A DNA stretch of 64,000 nt from Limimaricola sp027213785. GTDB lineage: Bacteria; Pseudomonadota; Alphaproteobacteria; Rhodobacterales; Rhodobacteraceae. A program made the translations under genes and the position numbers. The DNA is taken from assembly GCF_050847355.1 (NCBI RefSeq), contig NZ_CP193755.1, positions 2,976,001-3,040,000 of the forward strand, in the 5' to 3' direction. Shown in pieces: positions 31,825-40,134 of the stretch; positions within the stretch are counted from its first letter, which is position 1; the number at the start of each line of letters is the position of its first letter. A model generated the notes under the pieces. That model did no database searches and was not told where the DNA came from. It worked only from the letters and a program-made list of their open reading frames with translations.

Positions 31825-32850
31825 ATGACCATTCCGCCCCGCCGCCCCCTCACGCTCCGCGACGTCTCGGAGGCGTCAGGCGTGAGCGAAATGACCGTGA
31901 GCCGGGTCCTGCGCAACAAGGGCGATGTCAGCGAGGCGACCCGCACCAAGGTGCGCGCCGCCGCCAAGAAGCTTGGCTACGTGCCGAACCGGATCGCCGG
32001 ATCGCTGGCGTCGAGCCGGGTCAATCTGGTCGCGGTGATCATCCCGAGCCTTGGCAACATGGTCTTTCCCGAGGTGCTGTCCGGCATCTCCGAGACGCTG
32101 GCCGGAACCGGGCTGCAGCCGGTGGTGGGGGTGACGGATTACCTGCCCGACACCGAGGAGCGGGTGCTGTTCGAGATGCTGTCCTGGCGGCCCTCCGGGG
32201 TGATCATCGCCGGGCTGGAGCACACCGAGGCGAGCCGGGCGATGCTGATGCGCGCCGAGATCCCGGTGGTCGAGATCATGGATACCGACGGCGCGCCGAT
32301 CGACGCCTGCGTCGGCATCAGCCACCGGCGGGCCGGGCGCGAGATGGCCGAGGCGATCCTGCGCGAGGGCTATCGCCGGATCGGCTTTCTCGGCACCAAG
32401 ATGCCGGCCGACCACCGGGCCCGCAAACGCTTCGAAGGTTTCACCCGCCATCTCGCCCGCGCCGGCATAGAGATCGCCGACCAGGAATTCTATTCCGGCG
32501 GCTCGGCGCTCAAGAAGGGCCGCGAGATGACCGAGGCGCTGCTCACCCGCACGCCGGATCTCGATTTCCTGTATTTCTCCAACGACATGATCGGCGCGGG
32601 CGGGCTGCTGTGGCTGCTCGAACAGGGCATCGACATCCCCGGACAGATCGGTCTCGCCGGGTTCAACGGCGTCGAGCTTCTCGACGGGCTGCCGCGCCAA
32701 CTGGCCACCATGGATGCCTGCCGCCGCGAGATCGGTCGCGAGGCGGCGCGGATCATCGCGGCGCGCTGCGCCAACCCGTCCGAGGGCGGTGCCGAGCGGG
32801 TCGAACTGACGCCGCTTATCGCCCGGGGCGACACGCTGCGGCGACACTGA
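31825..32850 (+). CDS. LacI family transcriptional regulator
   Basis: A 341-residue repressor-type protein. The N-terminal HTH (LTLRDVSEASGVSEMTVSRVLRNKGDVSEATRTKVRAAAKKLGYVPN) contains the expected helix-turn-helix and hinge (RIAGSLASSR). The remainder is a periplasmic-binding-protein-like effector domain (VAVIIPSLGNMVFPEVLSGISETL, FYFSNDMIGAGGLLWLLEQGIDIPGQIGLAGFNG). The effector half resembles the gluconate-operon (GntR of the LacI type) branch. No sugar-metabolism operon is next to it, so it may regulate a distant target. Confidence 0.92.
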   Translation: MTIPPRRPLTLRDVSEASGVSEMTVSRVLRNKGDVSEATRTKVRAAAKKLGYVPNRIAGSLASSRVNLVAVIIPSLGNMVFPEVLSGISETLAGTGLQPVVGVTDYLPDTEERVLFEMLSWRPSGVIIAGLEHTEASRAMLMRAEIPVVEIMDTDGAPIDACVGISHRRAGREMAEAILREGYRRIGFLGTKMPADHRARKRFEGFTRHLARAGIEIADQEFYSGGSALKKGREMTEALLTRTPDLDFLYFSNDMIGAGGLLWLLEQGIDIPGQIGLAGFNGVELLDGLPRQLATMDACRREIGREAARIIAARCANPSEGGAERVELTPLIARGDTLRRH

Positions 32851-32940
32851 AAGCCCCCTTGGACCAAAAACAGATGTACGAATCGGCACTTATGTGCAGT
32901 TCGGCCGATCTTTGCTTCGCATAGGCCGCGATTCGGCATA

Positions 32941-32957
32941 GCCTGTTTTCCACAGGC
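32941..32957. repeat. Small inverted repeat before the histidine kinase gene
   Basis: GCCTGT and ACAGGC flank TTTCC about 45 bp before the kinase start. It could be an operator or a chance palindrome. Confidence 0.3.
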
Positions 32958-32999
32958 CGCTTCCGGGAATGAGCGGCCCGGACGGGGGAGTGGTTTGCC

Positions 33000-34001
33000 G
33001 TGACCAAGATGCCGCTGCAGTTGTCGGCGCGCGAAGTCGACATGTTCATCGGATTTCTCGATGACGGCTTCTGCACCTGCGAGATGATCACCGACAGCGA
33101 GGGTCAGCCGGTCGATTACAGGTTCCTCCAGATGAATCAGCAATTCGAGGAGATGACCGGCCTCTATGGCGCCAAGGGGCGCACCGCGCTCGAAATGGTG
33201 CCGAACCTCGAACCGTTCTGGATCGAGACCTATGGCCGGATCGCCCTGAACGGTGAATCGCGGCGCTTCCAGCAGGGCTCGCTCGCCATGGGACGCTATT
33301 TCGACGTCTACGCCGCGCCGATCGAGCCACAAGGGCGTTTCGCGATCCAGTTCAGGGACATCACCGAGACCAAGCGGATCGAGGCGGAGCGCGAAGCGGC
33401 GCTGGCCGAGGCACAGCAATTGCTGGCCGAGCTGAATCACCGGGTGATGAACAGTCTCGGCACCATCTCCTCGATCATCTCGATGGAATCGCGGGCCCGC
33501 GCCGAAGGCGAGGGGCGCGAGGCACTGCGCCGGATCAGGGCCCGGGTGCAGGCCGTGGCCAGCCTGTATCGCCGGCTCAATGCCTCGGGCTCGATCGACA
33601 CGGTCTGTTCGCGCGACTACCTCGACAAGATCGTGGAAGGGCTGTCCGAATCCATCGGCAGCGACAGCGTCCTGCTCGAACCCCGGATCGCGCCGATGAA
33701 GCTCTCGACCCGGATCGCGGTGCCGCTGGGGCTGATCGTCAACGAGCTGGTGACGAACAGCCTCAAATACGCCTTCGCACCGGGCGGGACCGGCAAGGTC
33801 GTCGTGGCGCTTGAAGAGCTGCCGGATAAACGATTGCAACTCACGGTCGAGGACGACGGCTGCGGGCTTGGCGCGGATCGGCGCTCGGATAGCGGCATCG
33901 GTCAGCAGCTCGTGCATGCCTTCGCCACGCAACTCGGCACCACCCCGGTGATCGAGAGCGGCCCCGGCGGTACTACGGTGACATTGCGGTTCGACGGCTG
34001 A
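33000..34001 (+). CDS. PAS-domain sensor histidine kinase (HisKA_2 type)
   Basis: A 333-residue soluble kinase. Residues 10-125 form a PAS domain (FLDDGFCTCEMITDSEGQPVDYRFLQMNQQFEEMTGL... RFAIQFRDITETKR). The phospho-acceptor His147 lies in the HisKA_2 box LLAELNHRVMNSLGTISSII. The ATPase domain has the N-box NELVTNSLKYAF and VEDDGCGLG. No membrane segment is present, so the signal is likely cytoplasmic (redox, ligand or cofactor; the PAS lacks the LOV cysteine motif). Kinases of this family often feed the alphaproteobacterial general stress response. No response regulator is adjacent. The start is GTG; an ATG three codons later is an alternative. Confidence 0.9.
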   Translation: MTKMPLQLSAREVDMFIGFLDDGFCTCEMITDSEGQPVDYRFLQMNQQFEEMTGLYGAKGRTALEMVPNLEPFWIETYGRIALNGESRRFQQGSLAMGRYFDVYAAPIEPQGRFAIQFRDITETKRIEAEREAALAEAQQLLAELNHRVMNSLGTISSIISMESRARAEGEGREALRRIRARVQAVASLYRRLNASGSIDTVCSRDYLDKIVEGLSESIGSDSVLLEPRIAPMKLSTRIAVPLGLIVNELVTNSLKYAFAPGGTGKVVVALEELPDKRLQLTVEDDGCGLGADRRSDSGIGQQLVHAFATQLGTTPVIESGPGGTTVTLRFDG

Positions 34002-34151
34002 AACCGGCCGGGTTTCGAAGAAGCGCGCTGCAATGCGGCATGACGCGGCTTGCCCGAAGAGCAGGGCAGCACATCGGAAAGGCACGATGCCGCGGTTGGG
34101 GAAGGCATGCGCTCCCGCCCCGTCCGCGATCGATGATCCTGGAGTGATCAG

Positions 34152-34227
34152 TGGTGAGCCGTGCAGGATTCGAACCTGCGACCCACTGATTAAAAGTCAG
34201 TTGCTCTACCAACTGAGCTAACGGCCC
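34152..34227 (-). tRNA. tRNA-Lys (anticodon TTT)
   Basis: A 76-nt cloverleaf on the minus strand. The acceptor stem is GGGCCGT with ACGGCTC, the D-arm is AGCTCAGTTGGTAGAGC, the anticodon loop is CTTTTAA, the T-arm is GCAGGTTCGAATCCTGC, and CCA is encoded. It reads AAA and AAG. Confidence 0.97.
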
Positions 34228-34322
34228 ACTGGGCGGCTAACTACGGTTAGTGGCCGGGGGGGTCAACCGCAAAAATACGCTTTTTCTGGATAAAGTTCGC
34301 GGGCTTTGCTATGGGCCCCGCC

Positions 34323-35141
34323 ATGCAGGACAACAGCCCCCTCCCCGGCCTGCCGTTCATGAAGATGCACGGCCTCGGCAATGATTTCGTCGTCATCGAC
34401 GCGCGCCGAGAGGTGCCGGAGATGACGCCCGATCTCGCGCGCGCCATCGCCGACCGCCATCGCGGCGTCGGTTTCGATCAGCTGGCGACGATCCATGCGA
34501 GCGCGGAGGCCGACCTGCATCTGGTCTTCTGGAACGCCGATGGTTCGCGTTCGGCGGCCTGTGGCAACGCCACGCGCTGCATCGCGGCATGGGAAATGGC
34601 GCGCAGCGGCAAACCCGCGCTCGACCTCACCACCGAGCGCGGCCGCCTCGCCGCCCGCGACGCCGGCGACGGGCTGGTCGCGGTGAACATGGGACAGCCG
34701 CAGCTCGATTGGCACGAGATCCCGCTGGCACGGGAGACAGATACGCTGGAGCTTCCGATCGAAGGCGCGCCCACCGCCACAGGCATGGGCAATCCCCATT
34801 GCAGCTTCTTCGTCGCGGATGCCGAGGCGATCGATCTCGACAGTTTCGGCCCGGCGCATGAGCATCACCCGCTGTTCCCCGAGCGCACCAACGTGCAGGT
34901 GGCGCAGGTCACCGGCCCCGACCGGATCCGCATGCGGGTCTGGGAGCGCGGCGCCGGGCTGACGCTGGCCTCGGGCTCGTCCTCCTGCGCCGTGGCCGTC
35001 GCGGCCGCGCGACGCGGACTTACCTCACGCGCCGTCACCATCAATCTCGACGGCGGCACGCTTCACATCGACTGGCGCGAGGACGGGGTCTGGATGACCG
35101 GCCCGACCGCGCATGTCTTCGACGGAGTCTGGAGGCTCTGA
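34323..35141 (+). CDS. dapF: Diaminopimelate epimerase
   Basis: Converts LL- to meso-diaminopimelate for lysine and peptidoglycan synthesis. The 272-residue protein opens with LPFMKMHGLGNDFVVID and has the first catalytic Cys (Cys80) in SAACGNATRC. At the second catalytic position, where the family has ACGxGAC, this protein reads ASGSSSCA, so Ser217 takes the place of the second Cys, with a Cys five residues later. GMGNPHCSFFV and FPERTNVQVAQV are also conserved. The ATG giving MQDNSPLPGLPF is chosen over one 12 bp upstream. The stop overlaps mtaB by one base. Confidence 0.9.
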   Translation: MQDNSPLPGLPFMKMHGLGNDFVVIDARREVPEMTPDLARAIADRHRGVGFDQLATIHASAEADLHLVFWNADGSRSAACGNATRCIAAWEMARSGKPALDLTTERGRLAARDAGDGLVAVNMGQPQLDWHEIPLARETDTLELPIEGAPTATGMGNPHCSFFVADAEAIDLDSFGPAHEHHPLFPERTNVQVAQVTGPDRIRMRVWERGAGLTLASGSSSCAVAVAAARRGLTSRAVTINLDGGTLHIDWREDGVWMTGPTAHVFDGVWRL

Positions 35142-36412
35142 TGGACCGCCCCGAATCTTCCAAGGCACCGATCTTCGCCACCATGGGCTGCCGCCTCAAC
35201 GCCTACGAGACCGAGGCGATGAAGGATCTCGCCGCGCGCGCCGGGGTCGAGGATGCAGTGGTGGTCAACACCTGCGCCGTCACCGCCGAGGCGGTGCGCA
35301 AGGCCGGGCAGGAAATCCGCCGCCTGCGGCGCGAGAACCCGACGGCGAAGATCATCGTCACCGGCTGCGCCGCGCAGACCGATCCCAAGCGCTTTTCCGA
35401 CATGGAAGAGGTCGATCTGGTCATCGGCAACACCGAGAAGATGCAGCCCGAAACCTGGAAAGGCATGGCGCCCGACCTGATCGGCGCGACCGAGCCGGTG
35501 CAGGTCGACGACATCATGAGCGTGACCGAGACCGCCGGCCACCTGATCGACGGCTTCGGCAGCCGTTCGCGCGCCTATGTGCAGGTGCAGAACGGCTGCG
35601 ATCACCGCTGCACCTTCTGCATCATCCCCTTTGGTCGGGGCAATTCCCGATCGGTCCCGGCGGGCGTGGTGGTCGAACAGATCAGGCGGCTGGTGGATCG
35701 CGGCTACGAGGAGGTGGTGCTGACCGGTGTCGACCTGACCTCCTGGGGCGCCGACCTGCCCGCGCATCCGAAGCTGGGCGATCTGGTGATGCGCATCCTC
35801 AGGCTGGTGCCGGATCTGAAACGGCTGCGCATCTCCTCGATCGATTCGATCGAGGTCGACGAGAATCTGATGCAGGCAATCGCCACCGAGCCACGATTGA
35901 TGCCGCATCTGCACCTGTCGCTGCAGCACGGCGACGACCTGATCCTCAAGCGGATGAAGCGGCGCCACCTGCGCGACGACGCGATCCGCTTTGCCGAAGA
36001 GGCGCGCCGGCTGCGGCCCGACATGACCTTCGGCGCCGACATCATCGCGGGCTTTCCGACCGAGACCGAGGCGATGTTCGAGAACTCGCTGAAGCTGGTC
36101 GAGGAGTGCGACCTGACCTGGCTGCACGTGTTTCCTTATTCGCCCCGCCCGGGCACCCCGGCGGCGCGGATGCCGCAGGTGAACGGCCGGGCGATCAAGG
36201 CGCGCGCGGCGCGGCTGCGCGCCAAAGGTGATCTGGCGGCGCAGGCGCATCTGGCCGCGCAGGTCGGCAGAACCCACCGCGTGCTGATGGAAAGCCCGCG
36301 CATGGGCCGGACCGAGCATTTCGCCGAGGTGGATTTTGCGAGTGACCAGCCGGAAGGGCGCATCGTCGAAGCCATGATCACCGGCGTGTCCGGCACCCGC
36401 CTCACCGCCTGA
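35141..36412 (+). CDS. mtaB: tRNA threonylcarbamoyladenosine methylthiotransferase MtaB
   Basis: A radical-SAM enzyme that adds a methylthio group to t6A37 of tRNAs, giving ms2t6A. The 423-residue protein has the N-terminal MTTase domain with cluster cysteines in MGCRLNAYE, NTCAVTAEA and VTGCAAQ. The radical SAM motif CDHRCTFC lies in VQNGCDHRCTFCIIPFGRG, and the C-terminal segment resembles a TRAM-like end. The YxGCxxNxxE variant (MGCRLNAYETEAM) points to MtaB rather than MiaB. It is translationally coupled to dapF. Confidence 0.93.
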   Translation: MDRPESSKAPIFATMGCRLNAYETEAMKDLAARAGVEDAVVVNTCAVTAEAVRKAGQEIRRLRRENPTAKIIVTGCAAQTDPKRFSDMEEVDLVIGNTEKMQPETWKGMAPDLIGATEPVQVDDIMSVTETAGHLIDGFGSRSRAYVQVQNGCDHRCTFCIIPFGRGNSRSVPAGVVVEQIRRLVDRGYEEVVLTGVDLTSWGADLPAHPKLGDLVMRILRLVPDLKRLRISSIDSIEVDENLMQAIATEPRLMPHLHLSLQHGDDLILKRMKRRHLRDDAIRFAEEARRLRPDMTFGADIIAGFPTETEAMFENSLKLVEECDLTWLHVFPYSPRPGTPAARMPQVNGRAIKARAARLRAKGDLAAQAHLAAQVGRTHRVLMESPRMGRTEHFAEVDFASDQPEGRIVEAMITGVSGTRLTA

Positions 36413-36420
36413 GCGGCGAG

Positions 36421-36446
36421 CCTGGTTCGTCTTCTCCTAGATACGC
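36421..36446 (-). repeat. Dispersed repeat, copy 2 (inverted partner of copy 3)
   Basis: Read on the minus strand it begins GCGTATCTAGGAGAAGACGA and ends in ACCAGG. Its ATG position has become ACG. It forms an imperfect 26-bp inverted repeat (20 of 26 identical) with 36495-36520, around a 48-bp centre. Confidence 0.65.
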
Positions 36447-36494
36447 GGATCTCTTCCGCCTTCGACCGGCGCGCATGCCGCGAGGGGGTGCCAT

Positions 36495-36520
36495 GCGTAT
36501 TTGAGGAAAGATGAACCAGG
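36495..36520 (+). repeat. Dispersed repeat, copy 3
   Basis: GCGTATTTGAGGAAAGATGA followed by ACCAGG, 80 bp upstream of the gst start and in the same direction. Its ATG opens a 29-codon leader ORF. Confidence 0.75.
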
Positions 36521-36600
36521 GGGCGCGCTCACCCGGTCGGCCTTGCGCGCGGCGTGCGCCGCTGCTTGACTGCGCGGGCCAACCGGAGCGTTCCACATGA
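36511..36600 (+). CDS. Possible 29-aa leader ORF overlapping gst
   Basis: Starts at the ATG of repeat copy 3, behind GAGGAAAG, and runs MNQGARSPGRPC... to a TGA that overlaps the gst ATG as ATGA. The composition is unlike a folded protein. A role in coupling translation to gst is inferred; it may equally be chance. Confidence 0.35.
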   Translation: MNQGARSPGRPCARRAPLLDCAGQPERST

Positions 36601-37205
36601 AACTTCTCACCTCCCCCGCCTCGCCCTTCGCGCGCAAGGTCCGCGTCGTCCTGCACGAGACCGGGCAGGCCGAACAGGTCACCGAGATCGCCGCCGCGAC
36701 CGATCCTCTCGGCGATCCGGTCGATGTGATCCATGCCAACCCGCTGGGCAAGATTCCCGCGCTGGTGCGCGATGACGGGCCCGCGCTCTATGACAGCCGG
36801 GTCATCACCCGCTATCTCGATGCCCGCGCCGAGGGGCGGCTCTACCCCGAGCGGCGGATCTGGGAGGTGCTGACGCTCGAGGCGACGGCGGACGGCATCA
36901 TGGACGCGGCGCTCGCGATGGTGCTGGAGGCCCGCGTCCGGCCCGAAGGCCAACGCTCCGAGAAATGGGTCGCCGGGCAATGGCGCAAGGTCGAGCGCGC
37001 GCTCGACGCGATCGAGGCGCGCTGGATCAGCCATCTGGAAGGCCAGGTCGACATGGGCCAGATCGCCGTGGCCTGCGCGCTGGGCTATCTCGACCTACGC
37101 CATGCCGCGCGCGACTGGCGCGCCGGGCGCCCGCAGCTCGCCGCCTGGGCCGAGCGCTTCGCCACCCGCGAGAGCATGATCGCCACCGCCCCGCCCGCCG
37201 CCTGA
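36597..37205 (+). CDS. Glutathione S-transferase family protein
   Basis: A 202-residue GST. The N-terminal thioredoxin-like domain is seen in MKLLTSPASPFARKVRVVLHETG, with the probable catalytic Ser/Pro region SPASPFARK, then the glutathione-contact NPLGKIPALVRDDGPALYDSRVITRYLD. The C-terminal helical domain has WISHLEGQVDMGQIAVACALGYLDLRH. It resembles YibF-type GSTs. The substrate is unknown. It is preceded by the inverted pair of repeats and a leader ORF rather than an ordinary Shine-Dalgarno; no strong SD is visible at the ATG. Confidence 0.9.
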   Translation: MKLLTSPASPFARKVRVVLHETGQAEQVTEIAAATDPLGDPVDVIHANPLGKIPALVRDDGPALYDSRVITRYLDARAEGRLYPERRIWEVLTLEATADGIMDAALAMVLEARVRPEGQRSEKWVAGQWRKVERALDAIEARWISHLEGQVDMGQIAVACALGYLDLRHAARDWRAGRPQLAAWAERFATRESMIATAPPAA

Positions 37206-37227
37206 GGCGGGCGACGGCCGGGTCGTA

Positions 37228-37875
37228 TCAGAAGTTGAAGCTGACGCCGAGGTTGAGCGCGTTGGTCACAATGTCGGATTCCAGCGTGCCGCCGCCGACC
37301 AGATCGGCCTCGTTCTGGGAATAGGTGCCCTTGTACTCGCCGAACACCGAGACCCGGTCGCTGAACTCGTAGCTCGCCCCGGCCATCAGCGCCACCGCCG
37401 GACCGGTGATCTGGTATTCGTCGGTGCGGCCTTCGCCGTCATCATATTCGACCCGCGGCGCCGCGATGCCGAGACCGCCGCCGACATAGGGCGTCAGCCC
37501 GTAGGCGGCATCGGGAAAGCGGCGATAGGCGTTGAGCGTCAGGATGTTCAGCCCGTCGGTGAATTCCAGCGTCTCGAGCCCCTGCTCGGCGAGGGTGTCA
37601 TCGTCGGCATAGACCTTGGTGTGGTTCAGATCGACGCCGAAGCCGAGATTGTCCTCGCGCCACCAGGTCGCGCGCAGGCCGTAATAGGGCGGCGCGTCGA
37701 AGGAGTTGCCGTCCCAGCCGGCGGTGAAGTCGCGGTCGTTGGCGGTACCGGGCCGATCGACGTCGACGCCCGAATGCGGCGCGCCCTGGACACCGCCATA
37801 AAAACTCAGCTCGACCTCGGCATTGGCCAGGGCGGGGGCGAGGATCAGGAGCAGCGGCGCGGCAAGGCGGAACAT
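37228..37875 (-). CDS. Outer-membrane beta-barrel protein, LpxQ-like
   Basis: A 215-residue protein with a signal peptide (likely cleavage after LANA) and alternating beta strands ending NLGVSFNF, with the terminal Phe of outer-membrane barrels. ELSFYGGVQGAPHSGVD, FTAGWDGNSFDAPPYYGLRATWW and FTDGLNILTLNAYRRFPDAAYGLTPYVGGGLGI recall the Rhizobium LpxQ lipid A oxidase group, from memory. The enzyme role is uncertain; a structural OmpW/OmpA-like barrel is the alternative. It stands alone, convergent with gst and divergent from petABC. Confidence 0.75.
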   Translation of the reverse strand: MFRLAAPLLLILAPALANAEVELSFYGGVQGAPHSGVDVDRPGTANDRDFTAGWDGNSFDAPPYYGLRATWWREDNLGFGVDLNHTKVYADDDTLAEQGLETLEFTDGLNILTLNAYRRFPDAAYGLTPYVGGGLGIAAPRVEYDDGEGRTDEYQITGPAVALMAGASYEFSDRVSVFGEYKGTYSQNEADLVGGGTLESDIVTNALNLGVSFNF

Positions 37876-38204
37876 CGGATACGGCTTTCGGACAGGCGGT
37901 GGCGGAGGAGCGGAATCGGGAATAGCGATGCGCCATTATCACCCGGATTTGGGATCTGCGGAGTCAAACCGCAACGTAACGGCAATTCACATCGGCGTTG
38001 TCGCTTTCGCGCAACGCGACGCGTGTCTTCCCGCCCCTTGTCGGGGCGGATCACACGGCAAAGCTGCCTCCGGCTGCGCGGTATTGTCCGCTGGACGGGC
38101 GCGGGATTGATGGCTAAACAGCGCGAAAACGCCAAGCGGGTCACGGCCCGCGGTCTTTTGCCGTCCGGGCGACGCCGCCCCAGCCATACCGGAGATCCAC
38201 CCCC
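37876..38204. other. Divergent intergenic region between the barrel gene and petABC
   Basis: This 329-bp stretch holds no credible gene. A CCGCCCC/GGGGCGG hairpin with loop TTGTC (38031-38049) lies in the likely petA leader. A GATAAT on the minus strand could be a -10 of the barrel gene, but no well-spaced -35 is seen. I see no clear sigma-70 promoter for petABC. Confidence 0.4.
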
Positions 38205-38765
38205 GTGTCACACGCAGACGATCATCAGGGCACCCGCCGCGATTTTCTCTACTATGCCACCGCCGGGGCGGGCGCCGTCGTCGCCGGTGCCGCGGTCTGG
38301 CCGCTGGTCAACCAGATGAACCCCTCGGCCGATGTCCTGGCCCTGGCTTCGATCCGGGTCGACGTCTCGGGCGTCCAGCCGGGCACCCAGCTGACCGTGC
38401 TGTGGCAGGGCAAGCCGGTGTTCATCCGCGCCCGCACCGAGGCGGAGATCGCCGCCGCGCGCGAGGTCGATGTCGACTCGCTGCCCGACCCCGTTGCCGG
38501 CAACGAGAACCTCGCCGGTGCTGCGCCCGCGACCGATGAGAACCGCGCCCTCGACGAGACCGGCACCTGGCTCGTGCAGATGGGTGTCTGCACCCATCTG
38601 GGCTGCGTGCCGCTGGGCGAGCAGGGCGATTTCGGCGGCTGGTTCTGCCCGTGCCACGGCTCGCACTACGACACCGCCGGGCGCATCCGCAAAGGGCCCG
38701 CGCCGAAGAACCTGCCCATCCCCGTCGCCGAATTCGTCGACGAGACGACCATCAAGCTCGGCTGA
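38205..38765 (+). CDS. petA: Cytochrome bc1 complex Rieske iron-sulfur subunit
   Basis: The [2Fe-2S] subunit that takes the first electron from ubihydroquinone at the Qo site. The 186-residue protein has a Tat-type start TRRDFLYYATAGAG with an uncleaved membrane helix. The cluster motifs are CTHLGC (Cys129, His131) and CPCHGSHY (Cys148, His151), with Cys134 and Cys150 placed for the disulfide. GPAPKNLPIP closes the fold. The start is GTG with GGAG 10 bp upstream. It is the first gene of petABC (fbcFBC). Confidence 0.97.
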   Translation: MSHADDHQGTRRDFLYYATAGAGAVVAGAAVWPLVNQMNPSADVLALASIRVDVSGVQPGTQLTVLWQGKPVFIRARTEAEIAAAREVDVDSLPDPVAGNENLAGAAPATDENRALDETGTWLVQMGVCTHLGCVPLGEQGDFGGWFCPCHGSHYDTAGRIRKGPAPKNLPIPVAEFVDETTIKLG

Positions 38766-38776
38766 GGAGACCTCTG

Positions 38777-40120
38777 ATGTCCGGTATTCCGCACGATCAC
38801 TACGAACCCAAGACAGGCGGCGAGCGCTGGCTCAACAACCGCCTGCCGGTCCTCGGCCTGCTCTACGACACGCTGATGATCCCCACGCCGAAGAACCTGA
38901 ACTGGATGTGGATCTGGGGGATCGTCCTTACCTTCACCCTGGCGCTGCAGATCGTCACCGGCATCGTGCTGGTGATGCACTACACGCCGCATGTCGACAT
39001 GGCCTTCGCCAGCGTCGAGCACATCATGCGCAACGTGAATGGCGGCTTCATGCTGCGCTACATCCACGCCAACGGCGCATCGCTGTTCTTCGTGGCGGTC
39101 TACGCGCACATCTTCCGCAGCCTCTACTACGGCAACTACAAGTCGCCGCGCGAGGTGACATGGATCATCGGCATCCTGATGTACCTGCTGATGATGGGCA
39201 CCGCCTTCATGGGCTACGTGCTGCCCTGGGGCCAGATGTCGTTCCACGGCACCGCGGTGATCACCGGCCTGTTCGGCGCGATCCCCTTCGTCGGTGAATC
39301 GATCCAGACCTGGCTCTTGGGCGCTTCGGCCGTCGGCCAGCCGGCGCTGAACCGCTTCTTCTCGCTGCACTACCTGATGCCCTTCATCCTGGCGGGCCTG
39401 ACCATCGTCCACATCTGGGCCTTCCACTCGACCGGCAACAACAACCCCACCGGGGTCGAGGTGCGCCGCACGTCGAAGGAAGAGGCCAAGCGCGACACCC
39501 TGCCCTTCTGGCCCTACTTCGTGATGAAGGACCTGTTCGCGCTGGCGATCGTGCTGATGATCTTCTTCGCCATCGTCGGCTTCATGCCGAACTATCTGGG
39601 CCACCCCGACAACTACATCGAGGCGAACCCGCTGGCGACGCCCGCGCACATCGTGCCGGAATGGTACTTCCTGCCCTTCTACGCGATCCTGCGCGCCTTC
39701 ACCGCCGACGTCTGGGTCGTGATGTTCGCCAACTGGGTGACCTTCGGCATCGTCGACGCCAAGTTCTTCGGCGTGCTGGCGATGTTCGGCGCCATCGCGG
39801 TGATCGCCCTCGCGCCGTGGCTCGACACCTCGAGCGTCCGCTCGGGCCGCTACCGGCCGATGTTCAAGTGGTGGTTCGCGCTGCTCGTCGTCGACTTCTT
39901 CGTGCTGATGTGGGTGGGTGCGATGCCGGCCGAGGGGATCTATCCCTACATCTCGCTGATCGGTGCCGCCTACTGGTTCGGCTACTTCCTCGTGGTCCTG
40001 CCGCTGCTGGGCGTGATCGAGAAGCCGCTGCCGATCCCGGCGACGATCGAAGACGACTTCAACGCGCATTACGACCCCAAGACCGGCGGCACCCACACCG
40101 CCGTCAAGCCGGCCGAGTGA
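38777..40120 (+). CDS. petB: Cytochrome b of the bc1 complex
   Basis: A 447-residue integral-membrane subunit with eight helices that binds hemes bL and bH and forms the Qo and Qi quinone sites. The paired histidines lie in helices B and D (for example VMHYTPHVDMAF, FFVAVYAHIFRSLYY, FFSLHYLMPFILAGLTIVHIWAFHSTG), and the Qo loop shows the PEWYFLPFYAILRA motif. The proton-motive Q cycle drives cytochrome c reduction. It lies 11 bp behind petA. Confidence 0.98.
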   Translation: MSGIPHDHYEPKTGGERWLNNRLPVLGLLYDTLMIPTPKNLNWMWIWGIVLTFTLALQIVTGIVLVMHYTPHVDMAFASVEHIMRNVNGGFMLRYIHANGASLFFVAVYAHIFRSLYYGNYKSPREVTWIIGILMYLLMMGTAFMGYVLPWGQMSFHGTAVITGLFGAIPFVGESIQTWLLGASAVGQPALNRFFSLHYLMPFILAGLTIVHIWAFHSTGNNNPTGVEVRRTSKEEAKRDTLPFWPYFVMKDLFALAIVLMIFFAIVGFMPNYLGHPDNYIEANPLATPAHIVPEWYFLPFYAILRAFTADVWVVMFANWVTFGIVDAKFFGVLAMFGAIAVIALAPWLDTSSVRSGRYRPMFKWWFALLVVDFFVLMWVGAMPAEGIYPYISLIGAAYWFGYFLVVLPLLGVIEKPLPIPATIEDDFNAHYDPKTGGTHTAVKPAE

Positions 40121-40134
40121 GAGAGGCAAGACAG

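Noticed and set aside
38031..38049. Terminator in the petA leader
   Set aside because: The hairpin has a perfect 7-bp stem but no T-run in either direction, and lies upstream of an essential operon; kept only as a note in the intergenic entry.
38666..40129. A 487-codon open frame antisense to petB
   Set aside because: The petB heme and quinone-site motifs are clear; the antisense product is a His/Asp-rich artefact.
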